Source: JADJOY01 sp046331705 [NCBI: bacterium] (GTDB taxonomy: Bacteria > JADJOY01). From it: a DNA stretch of 64,000 bases. The position numbers and the translations under genes were made by a program. Shown here one piece after another: positions 57,403 to 64,000 of this stretch. The number at the start of each line of letters is the position of its first letter. The stretch's first letter is position 1. The notes beneath the pieces were generated by a model. It was not told the origin of the DNA. It saw only the letters and a program-made list of their open reading frames with translations, and ran no database searches. The DNA lies in NCBI GenBank assembly GCA_046331705.1, contig JAXLQJ010000004.1, positions 186,001 through 250,000 on the forward strand. Direction: 5' to 3'.

Positions 57403-58506
57403 ATGAAACGTCGCACGCAGGCGATCGCAGCCGCACTGGCGGTGGGTGCAGGTGGGTGCACCACTCCCACGACGTTTTTCGGCACCTACCCTGAATTCGA
57501 CAGCTTCGCCGCGTTGCGCGTGTTCCCGGAGGGCGGCTTGGTGGCCGCGGGCTACGCCAACGGGAGTGGCGGCGGCGAATCAGGGGCCGCGCTGCTGCGT
57601 CTCGACCCGAACGGCACCCCGCTCTGGTCGCGCACCTATCGACTGGACGGCGTCGAGACGCGCGCCTCCGACCTGGTGATCGCCGCGAATGGTGACGTGG
57701 TTCTTGCCGGTAGAGTCCTCGCCGAAACCGACGACGTGTTCGTCGTGCGCGCCGACGGCGATGGAAACCCGATCTGGTCCACGGCGATCGAGGGCGCGCG
57801 CGACGAGCGTGCGACGCAGATCGAATCCACGGCGGACGGGGGCTTCGTGGTCACGAACGACCAGCAAGTGGGTGACAACGTCTTCAAGCTCGACGCCGCG
57901 GGCCAGATCGTGTGGCGGCGCCACGTCGATACCGACGGGTACTTCTCGAATGCCGCCGTGCTCTCGAACGGCCTCATCGTCGTGGCGGGTGAGGAGGTCG
58001 TGACGCTGTCGAGCGACGGCTTCGAGCTTTCGCGCCGGCCCACCACCGTGTCCAACGGAGCGGCGATCTCGTTGCCGCGAGGCGGTGTCGTGGCCACCAC
58101 CGCGGACGTCATCGCCGTGGCAGGCGCATCGGAAGATGTCGGCGTCGTGACCGGCTTCGACTCGCTCGGCAGCCGGCTGTGGGAGGATGTGCTCGATCCT
58201 GTCGGTGCATCGTTGGTGGAGGTGCACGGCGTGGACGGCGCTCCCAACGGCGGTGTGGCGATCACCGGCCGCGACGTGCTCTACCTCGATCCGTGGCATC
58301 CGGAAACGCAGGCGCATTGGCCCGCGGCGATCGTCACCGACCCCCTCGGGCGCTCGGTGGCGCGCCAGCGCTTGGCGCTCACCATCGACGTCTATCCGGA
58401 TACGGGGGCGTACGTGGCCGATCGGGGCGAGATGGCGATGGCCGGCAGGACCGCGGATGCAGCCGTGATTCTCGAGACGCTCGGTCTCGGAGGGCCGCAA
58501 TCATGA
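57403..58506 (+). CDS. Beta-propeller-like lipoprotein
   Basis: 367 residues. Signal ends at GAGGC (Cys19). The mature part shows repeated blades of the form GDVVLAGRV..., VVRADGDGNPIWSTAIEGA, KLDAAGQIVWRRHVDTDGY and GGVAITGRDVLYLD. These resemble PQQ- or delta-60-type beta-propeller blades. It starts two bases after the preceding beta-helix gene and its stop overlaps the next gene (ATGA). It may be a surface recognition protein working with the two beta-helix proteins; function is unknown. Confidence 0.68.
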   Translation: MKRRTQAIAAALAVGAGGCTTPTTFFGTYPEFDSFAALRVFPEGGLVAAGYANGSGGGESGAALLRLDPNGTPLWSRTYRLDGVETRASDLVIAANGDVVLAGRVLAETDDVFVVRADGDGNPIWSTAIEGARDERATQIESTADGGFVVTNDQQVGDNVFKLDAAGQIVWRRHVDTDGYFSNAAVLSNGLIVVAGEEVVTLSSDGFELSRRPTTVSNGAAISLPRGGVVATTADVIAVAGASEDVGVVTGFDSLGSRLWEDVLDPVGASLVEVHGVDGAPNGGVAITGRDVLYLDPWHPETQAHWPAAIVTDPLGRSVARQRLALTIDVYPDTGAYVADRGEMAMAGRTADAAVILETLGLGGPQS

Positions 58507-59954
58507 GACGCTTGCGCTTCCTCGCGACGACGCTGCTCTCGATCGCGCTCGCCGCAGCGTGTGGTTGTTCCGGCCCACTCACCGTCGACCGGTTCGACGA
58601 CGATCCCACGGCCACCGCGTGCCTCGCCGACGTGCCCGACGATTGCTCGCTGCGCGGTGCGATTCTGAACGCCAACCGCACCCTCGGCCCCGGCGTGATC
58701 GACGTGCCGGCGGGCGACTATCTGCTCGTCGCAGCCGGCCGCGACGAGGACGAGGGCCTGACGGGCGATCTCGACATCACGGACGCCGTGGAGATCTACG
58801 GACGCCTGGCGCCGAGCGGGTTCCCCGCGGTGCGCATCGACGCCCAGTCCGCGGATCGCGTGATCCACGTCCACCCGCTCGTCCTCGGAAGCGCGGTACG
58901 CGTCCAAGCGATCGAGCTGCGCGAGGGCGACACCGGCTGGCGCTTCGGCGACCCGCCGACCTCGACGGCCGACGGCGGTCTGGTCCTCAACGATGGCGCG
59001 GCGCTCACGCTCGACCAATGCCGGCTGCGGATCGGGCTGGCGCGCTACGGCGGGCTGGTCGCGAGCCGCGGCATCCTCGCCATCACCGCGAGCACGCTGG
59101 ACGGCGGCGAGGCGGTGCTCGGCGGTGGCGGTCTCGTGAACGGCGATCCGGAGGTCCCGGGATCCGGCGGCTCGGTCGCGCTGGCTCGCACCACGGTCAC
59201 GCGCAACGACATCTCGTACTTCCACACGCCGTCGCCGTTCGGCGGCGGGGGCGGAGTGCTGAACGCGGCCGGTGGCGCCATGCTCATTCAGGACAGCACC
59301 GTCTCGGAGAACACGTACACCCTTCACGACTCCGGGGGCCCCGCGTTCACCGGCGGCGGTGGAATCCGCAACCTCGCGCAACTCGACATCTCGGGCAGCC
59401 TCTTCGAGCTCAACGAGACCGACGGCGATTCCACGCCGCGCGGCGGCGCGATCCTCAACGACGGCGCCCTTCAGATCCGCAACACGACCTTCCACCAGAA
59501 CGGGTGTTGCAGCGGCTCCCTCGGCGATGCGGCCGTCTTCAACACCGGCATCGCGAGCCTCGACCACGTGACGTTCGCCTTCGACGTGGCTGCGGTGTGG
59601 GTCGAGTCCGGGCACGTGGAGAGCGCGAACTCGCTGTTTCGATCGTCGTCCACCTTCCCCGGGCCGCCGGCGTGCGCGGGCGGCGAGCTGATCTCGCTGG
59701 GCGGAAACCTGGAGGCGCCGAGCAATACGTGTGGCCTGCACGAACCGACGGACCAGGTGGGCGTCGCGGACCCCGGGCTCGCGACGATCGCCTCGAATGG
59801 CGGGCCCACGAAAACGATCGCGCTCCTCGCGACCAGCCCCGCGATCGACGGCGGCATTCCCGGCGCGTGCCTTGCCACCGACCAGCGAGGCGAGCCGCGC
59901 GACGACGGCCATTGCGACATCGGCGCCTTCGAGCGCCAGGCCAGCGATCCCTGA
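58503..59954 (+). CDS. Beta-helix lipoprotein with choice-of-anchor Q domain (paralogue)
   Basis: 483 residues. A short signal (FLATTLLSIALAAAC, Cys20) is followed by LTVDRFDDDPTATACLADV, DCSLRGAILNANRT, beta-helix rungs (GGLVLNDGAALTLDQCRL, GGGGVLNAAGGAMLIQDSTV) and NGGPTKTIALLATSPAIDGG...CDIGAFERQ. It is clearly homologous to the gene at 55712 along its length. The ATG at 58503 overlaps the previous stop by four bases. It is the third gene of the exported-protein operon. Confidence 0.8.
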   Translation: MRRLRFLATTLLSIALAAACGCSGPLTVDRFDDDPTATACLADVPDDCSLRGAILNANRTLGPGVIDVPAGDYLLVAAGRDEDEGLTGDLDITDAVEIYGRLAPSGFPAVRIDAQSADRVIHVHPLVLGSAVRVQAIELREGDTGWRFGDPPTSTADGGLVLNDGAALTLDQCRLRIGLARYGGLVASRGILAITASTLDGGEAVLGGGGLVNGDPEVPGSGGSVALARTTVTRNDISYFHTPSPFGGGGGVLNAAGGAMLIQDSTVSENTYTLHDSGGPAFTGGGGIRNLAQLDISGSLFELNETDGDSTPRGGAILNDGALQIRNTTFHQNGCCSGSLGDAAVFNTGIASLDHVTFAFDVAAVWVESGHVESANSLFRSSSTFPGPPACAGGELISLGGNLEAPSNTCGLHEPTDQVGVADPGLATIASNGGPTKTIALLATSPAIDGGIPGACLATDQRGEPRDDGHCDIGAFERQASDP

Positions 59955-60359
59955 TGCGCGGCCCGGGCGGGCTGCTCGCCGCGCGCGCCCAGGCGAGGGC
60001 CGGCGCGAGCGCTCGAAGCCGCTCCGAACCATCCCCAGCTCGCTCGCGGAATCGCTGCCGCGCTCGCGGGCACGGTCGTCGCACGCGTCGCAGGTGACGC
60101 TCTCGGCGTGCGCCGCCACCCGCTTCTCCCACGGAAAACCCGCCATTTCGACGACCGGACGCTCGGCGATCGCTCCCCCACACACCGGACTCCTCGGCCG
60201 ACGATTCCCGTTGGAGAGCCGCGAGGAGTTTCCGCCCGCGCGCATGCCGAGCGCGGCGCCGCGTCGACGAACGTCGCCCGCCGTCCGATCGGCGTCATTT
60301 CTTGGCTTGGTTTTGGCGCGCGTGGTAGGTTCCGCGGCTTTCGAGCGGAGAATCCCACG
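59955..60359. other. Spacer before gatC; one weak coding-like stretch only
   Basis: 405 bases between the beta-helix gene and gatC. A minus-strand stretch from ATG 60146 (MAGFPWEKRVAAHAESVTCD...) has codon-like GC3 bias and a CDAC pair. It runs into antisense of the beta-helix gene with no stop nearby, so I do not call it a gene. The right end carries a promoter-like sequence for gatC. Confidence 0.4.
60302..60331 (+). promoter_or_regulatory. Candidate promoter of the gatCAB operon
   Basis: TTGGCT (60302-60307) and TAGGTT (60326-60331) are 18 bases apart in a locally T-rich stretch. The predicted start of transcription is about 20 bases before the gatC GTG. Confidence 0.4.
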
Positions 60360-60656
60360 GTGACGATCGAGCGCAAGGACGTGGTGCACGTCGCGAAGCT
60401 CGCACGCCTCGAGCTGAGCGATGCCGAGGTGGAGCGGATGACCCGTCAGCTCGACCAGATCCTGAGCTACATGCGCTCGCTCGACGCGCTCGGCGCTCTC
60501 GATCCGAACGAGGTGCCGCCCACGGCGCACGTGCTGGAAGTCTCGTGCCCCGAGCGCGCGGACGTGCCCCGCTCCTCCGGCCAGGACGAGGCGATCCTCG
60601 AGCGCGCGCCGTCGCGGCGCGAGCGCTTCTACTCGGTGCCCAAGGTGATCGAGTGA
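60360..60656 (+). CDS. gatC: Aspartyl/glutamyl-tRNA amidotransferase subunit C
   Basis: 98 residues from the GTG at 60360. Seen: VVHVAKLARLELSDAEVERM, a linker with QLDQILSYMRSLDALG, and the C-terminal FYSVPKVIE. GatC wraps GatA and GatB together in the complex that amidates Glu-tRNA(Gln) and/or Asp-tRNA(Asn). Presence of gatCAB implies misacylated tRNA intermediates in this organism. Confidence 0.93.
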   Translation: MTIERKDVVHVAKLARLELSDAEVERMTRQLDQILSYMRSLDALGALDPNEVPPTAHVLEVSCPERADVPRSSGQDEAILERAPSRRERFYSVPKVIE

Positions 60657-60750
60657 AGGGCGCGCCGCGCACGCGGGACAGCGAGCACGTGGCGATCGGC
60701 CCCTTAGCTCGTCTCTCGCTTCGTCTGCGCTCCACCGAGATTCTCCCGCC

Positions 60751-62430
60751 ATGACGTCCGACCCCATCTGGAAGCTCTCGCTCGCCGAGGTCGCGCGACG
60801 CATTCGGACCCGCGCCATTTCCGCGGAGGAAGCGACCCGCGCCGCCCTCGACCGCGTCGGCGCCGTGGAAGAGCGCGTGCATGCGTTCATCCATCTCGAT
60901 GGCGACGCCGCGCTGCGCGACGCCCGCGCCATCGATGCGCGTCTCGCGAACGGCGAGGACGTCGGCCCGCTCGCCGGCGCGCCGATCGCGCTCAAGGACG
61001 TGCTCGCCGCCACCGGCACCCACACCACCTGCGGCTCGAAGATCCTGGAACCCTTCGTCTCGCCCTACGACGCCACCTGTGTCGCGCGCCTCAAGAGCGC
61101 GGGCGCGGTGTCGCTCGGCAAGCTCAACATGGACGAGTTCGCGATGGGCTCGACCACCGAGCACTCGGCGTACGGCCCCACGCGAAACCCCTGGAGCCTC
61201 GCACACGTGCCGGGTGGCTCGAGCGGCGGCTCGGCGGCGGCGGTGGCCGCGGGCGAATGCTTCGCGTCGTTGGGCTCGGACACCGGCGGCTCGATCCGTC
61301 AGCCCGCGTCCTTCTGCGGCGTCGTCGGCATCAAGCCCACGTACGGGCGCGTGAGCCGCTTCGGTCTGGTGGCGTTCGCGTCGAGCCTGGATCAGATCGG
61401 TCCGCTGGCCCGCACCGTCGAGGACACGGCGCTCGTGCTGGAGGTGATCGCCGGCCACGATGCGCGCGATTCGACGAGCCTCGACGTGCCGGTGGGCCGG
61501 TGGTCGCAAGACGTGTCCACCGGTGTGCGCGGGCTCAAGCTCGGCATTCCCAAGGAAGCCTTCGGTGCGGGTCTCGATCCCGAGGTGGATCGCGAGGTGC
61601 GCGCCGCCATCGACCGGCTCGCCGCCGACGGCGCCGAGATCGTCGAGGTCGAGCTTCCCCACACCCCGTACGCGGTGGCCACGTACTACGTGCTGGCGCC
61701 CGCCGAGGCGTCGTCGAACCTGGCGCGCTACGACGGCGTCCGCTACGGCCTGCGCGCCGGCGAGGACGGCTCGCTGGTCGACATGTACCGCAAGACCCGC
61801 TCGGCAGGGTTCGGCGACGAGGTGAAGCGCCGCATCCTGATCGGCACGTACGTGCTCTCGGCGGGCTACTACGACGCCTACTATCGGCGCGCGCAGCAAG
61901 TGCGCACGCTGGTGCGGCGCGACTACGAGCGAGCCTTCGAGCGTTGCGACGCGCTGGTCATGCCGGTGGCTCCCGAGCCGCCCTTCAAGCTCGGTGAGGC
62001 CAGTGGCGATCCGCTGCGGCTCTATCTCAGCGACGTGCTCACCATCGGCGTGAACCTGGCGGGCCTTCCCGGCATCAGCGTGCCCTGTGGAGCTTCCGCG
62101 GGCGGGCTGCCGATCGGCCTCCAGGTGGTCGGCCCGCCGCTACGCGAGGACACCCTCTTCCGGGTGGCCGGCGCGTGCGAGGATCGCTCGGGCTGGAAGA
62201 ACCGAGTCGCTCCTCTCGACGGCACCGCGGAGGCCCAAAGCGGCTCGGATGCGGCGCTCGCCAGAGGCGAGCCGGCGAGCGACGCGAGCCGGCTTGGGGG
62301 TGGGGCCCCGAAAAAGTCGCGCCTTTTTCGGGGCGGGGGTCTGGAACAGACCCCCGAGGAAACATCACCAGCGCGAGGACTCGACCAGCCCGATTTCGAG
62401 GCACCGCGGTCACCACGAGGTGGACAGTGA
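60751..62430 (+). CDS. gatA: Aspartyl/glutamyl-tRNA amidotransferase subunit A with repeat-derived tail
   Basis: 559 residues, about 70 longer than usual. Amidase signature with the Ser-cisSer-Lys triad K82, S157 (GGSSGGS) and S181 ([11 protein letters not shown]); the spacings 75 and 24 match known GatA. It releases ammonia from glutamine and passes it to GatB. The normal end is near residue 489 ([13 protein letters not shown]). Beyond it the frame runs through the repeat element at 62255-62357 and ends at 62430, overlapping gatB by four bases. The extra tail is Gly/Ser/Pro-rich and not conserved in the family. Confidence 0.95.
   Translation: MTSDPIWKLSLAEVARRIRTRAISAEEATRAALDRVGAVEERVHAFIHLDGDAALRDARAIDARLANGEDVGPLAGAPIALKDVLAATGTHTTCGSKILEPFVSPYDATCVARLKSAGAVSLGKLNMDEFAMGSTTEHSAYGPTRNPWSLAHVPGGSSGGSAAAVAAGECFASLGSDTGGSIRQPASFCGVVGIKPTYGRVSRFGLVAFASSLDQIGPLARTVEDTALVLEVIAGHDARDSTSLDVPVGRWSQDVSTGVRGLKLGIPKEAFGAGLDPEVDREVRAAIDRLAADGAEIVEVELPHTPYAVATYYVLAPAEASSNLARYDGVRYGLRAGEDGSLVDMYRKTRSAGFGDEVKRRILIGTYVLSAGYYDAYYRRAQQVRTLVRRDYERAFERCDALVMPVAPEPPFKLGEASGDPLRLYLSDVLTIGVNLAGLPGISVPCGASAGGLPIGLQVVGPPLREDTLFRVAGACEDRSGWKNRVAPLDGTAEAQSGSDAALARGEPASDASRLGGGAPKKSRLFRGGGLEQTPEETSPARGLDQPDFEAPRSPRGGQ
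62255..62357 (+). repeat. Structured palindromic repeat, copy 2 (inside the gatA reading frame)
   Basis: Same order as copy 1: a GCGAGCC-rich segment, then CTTGGGGGTGGGGCCCC. Hairpin A follows (11-bp stem 62306-62316 with 62323-62333, CCCCGAAAAAG/CTTTTTCGGGG), then hairpin B (8-bp stem 62335-62342 with 62348-62355, GGGGGTCT/AGACCCCC, loop GGAAC). Compared with copy 1, both sides of hairpin A differ together, so pairing is preserved. The copy is oriented with the transcript, as in copy 1. Confidence 0.8.
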
Positions 62431-63869
62431 GTCGGCACACGCGCTGGGAGGCGGTGATCGGCCTCGAGGTGCACGCGCAGCTCAAGACCGCCACCAAGCT
62501 CTTCTGCTCGTGCTCGACGCGCTTCGGCGAAGCGCCCAACGCCAACACCTGCCCGGTGTGCTCGGGCTATCCCGGCGTGCTGCCGGTGCTGAACACCCAG
62601 GCGGTGGAGTACGCGCTGCGCGCCGCATTGGCGCTCGGCTGCGAGATCCCACCGATGTCGCGCTTCGCGCGCAAGAACTACTTCTACCCGGATCTGCCGA
62701 AGGGCTATCAGATCTCGCAGTACGAGCTGCCGCTCGCCGTGCACGGTGAGCTCGCCATCCCCTCCGGCGACGGCACCAAGCGGGTCGGCATCACCCGCGT
62801 CCACATGGAAGAGGACGCCGGCAAGCTGCTCCACGGCGAGGGCGGTGCCAGCCTGGTGGACTTGAACCGAGCCGGCACGCCGCTCGTCGAGATCGTGAGC
62901 GAGCCCGACATCCGCTCCGCCTCCGAAGCGGCGGACTACGTGCGCACGCTGCGCAGCATCCTCACCTTCGCGGACGTCTGCGACGGCAACATGGCGGAGG
63001 GCAGCCTGCGTTGCGACGCCAACGTCTCGGTGCGCCCGGTGGGGTCCACCACCTTCGGCACCCGCGCCGAGATCAAGAACATGAACTCGTTCAAGTTCAT
63101 CGAGAAGGCGATCAACTACGAGATCGATCGCCAGATCGAGCTGATCGAGGACGGCGGCAGGGTGGTGCAGGAGACGCGGCTCTTCGACTCGCGCACCGGT
63201 CGCACCGAGTCCATGCGCTCCAAGGAAGAGGCGCACGACTATCGCTATTTCCCCGAGCCCGACCTTCCGCCGCTGCTGATTCCCGCCACCCGAGTGAGCG
63301 AGGTGCGCGGCCACCTGCCCGAGCTTCCCGACGCGCGCCGCAAGCGCTTCGTCGACGGGCTCGGGCTGCCGGCCTACGACGCGCGCGTCCTGACCGAGAC
63401 CCGCGAGCTGGCCGAGTACTTCGAGGCGGTGGTCGCCGCGGGCGCCGCGCCCAAGGCCGCGAGCAATTGGGTGATGGGCGAGCTCTTGCGCAGCATGAAG
63501 GGCGAGACCCCGAGCCCCGCCGACCTCAAGTGGCCGCCGCGCTACCTGGCCGAGCTGATCGCGATGGTGGAATCGGGCGCGATCTCCGGCAGCACGGCGA
63601 AGTCGGTGCTCGCGGAGGGCCTCGAGTCCGGTATGGCTCCCGCCGACATCGTGAAGGAGAAGGGCCTGTCGCAGATCAGCGACGAGTCGGCCCTCGAAGC
63701 CGAGGTGGACGCGGTCATCGCCGCGAATCCCGGCGAGGTCGAGAAGTATCGGGCGGGCAAGGAAGCGTTGCTCGGGTTCTTCGTCGGCCAGGTGATGAAA
63801 CGCACCGGCGGCAAGGCGAATCCCAAGCGGCTCAACGAGATCGTGAAGGCACGGCTCAAGGCATCCTGA
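62427..63869 (+). CDS. gatB: Aspartyl/glutamyl-tRNA amidotransferase subunit B
   Basis: 480 residues from the GTG at 62427 (GTGA overlap with gatA). Near the N-terminus [15 protein letters not shown] is followed by [21 protein letters not shown] with four zinc-type Cys. The catalytic cradle has [49 protein letters not shown] and [10 protein letters not shown]. The tail domain runs from about 330 to 480. GatB activates the tRNA-bound Glu or Asp with ATP and amidates it using ammonia from GatA. Confidence 0.96.
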   Translation: MSRHTRWEAVIGLEVHAQLKTATKLFCSCSTRFGEAPNANTCPVCSGYPGVLPVLNTQAVEYALRAALALGCEIPPMSRFARKNYFYPDLPKGYQISQYELPLAVHGELAIPSGDGTKRVGITRVHMEEDAGKLLHGEGGASLVDLNRAGTPLVEIVSEPDIRSASEAADYVRTLRSILTFADVCDGNMAEGSLRCDANVSVRPVGSTTFGTRAEIKNMNSFKFIEKAINYEIDRQIELIEDGGRVVQETRLFDSRTGRTESMRSKEEAHDYRYFPEPDLPPLLIPATRVSEVRGHLPELPDARRKRFVDGLGLPAYDARVLTETRELAEYFEAVVAAGAAPKAASNWVMGELLRSMKGETPSPADLKWPPRYLAELIAMVESGAISGSTAKSVLAEGLESGMAPADIVKEKGLSQISDESALEAEVDAVIAANPGEVEKYRAGKEALLGFFVGQVMKRTGGKANPKRLNEIVKARLKAS

Positions 63870-63917
63870 CGCGCGAGGCAGCGGCAACGCGCGCAGCAGG
63901 CACGGGTGGAGAGGGAC

Positions 63918-64000
63918 ATGGCGTTCGAGACCGTCGAATGGAAGAACGGCGAGGTCGTGCTCATCGACCAGCGCAAGCTGCCCGTCGAGGAGATCTACCT
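63918..64000 (+). CDS. mtnA: S-methyl-5-thioribose-1-phosphate isomerase, N-terminal part (cut by window end)
   Basis: 27 codons visible: MAFETVEWKNGEVVLIDQ then KLPVEE. This opening (hydrophobic strand, WKxGxVxLIDQxKLP) is typical of MtnA, which works in methionine salvage. GAGGG lies just upstream of the ATG. The call rests on a short piece. It begins 48 bases after gatB. Confidence 0.75.
   Translation, partial: MAFETVEWKNGEVVLIDQRKLPVEEIY

Noticed and set aside
60018-60146. Possible small minus-strand protein starting MAGFPWEKRVAAH
   Set aside because: Codon bias looks coding and there is a CDAC pair, but there is no stop before the beta-helix gene, no ribosome-binding site and no known family.

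Overview
This is a GC-rich chromosomal segment of a Gram-negative bacterium. Third codon positions are nearly saturated with G or C, GTG starts are common, and ten neighbouring gene pairs overlap by exactly four bases (ATGA or GTGA). A eukaryote-like Ser/Thr kinase fused to an ATPase module, a sigma-54 activator, several lipoproteins, TrmFO, GatCAB and a topoisomerase I without zinc fingers suggest a Myxococcota-like or other former-deltaproteobacterial lineage. That placement is an inference. I see no insertion sequence, prophage or CRISPR array.

Layout. 1-860: the end of pyruvate,phosphate dikinase with a lysine/alanine-rich tail, then a YjbQ-family protein. 974-6599 (minus): a sugar-nucleotide epimerase, a GNAT protein and two tandem cobalamin/radical SAM paralogues. 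6933-16349: DNA and RNA housekeeping (dprA, trmFO, a MIP18-family protein, an NnrS-like membrane protein, topA, dCMP deaminase, an M48/TPR protease). 16532-26354: a lipoprotein-VWA / histidine kinase / OmpR regulator / methyltransferase operon flanked by two large YfhO-like membrane proteins. 26524-33876: a Tat-type His-repeat protein, a very large P-type ATPase with a fused PTS-IIA-like domain and Na,K-ATPase-like ion-site residues, a PKD-repeat lipoprotein and nhaR. 33893-36927 (minus): serS, a VanZ-like gene and two tRNA-Ser genes with their own promoters and a terminator.

37055-39166 holds a GMC oxidoreductase with its small Tat-type partner. 39297-47967 is a complete moxR-DUF58-batABCDE operon. 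48104-53575 is a Ser/Thr kinase-ATPase-TPR protein divergent from a GAF/sigma-54 regulator. 53620-59954 contains a decayed Suppressor-of-fused-type pseudogene and a set of exported beta-helix and beta-propeller proteins. 60360-64000 carries gatC, gatA, gatB and the start of mtnA.

The most unusual items are as follows. (1) A structured palindromic repeat is present twice. Its stems are kept by compensatory changes. One copy lies just before the DUF58 gene, and the other is read in frame as part of a 70-residue tail on GatA. (2) A PTS-IIA-like domain is fused to a Na,K-ATPase-type pump that also has an extra M8-M9 segment. (3) serS is linked to two tRNA-Ser genes. (4) The SUFU-like gene is broken by several frameshifts. 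(5) The epimerase/GNAT/double radical SAM cluster has an unknown product.
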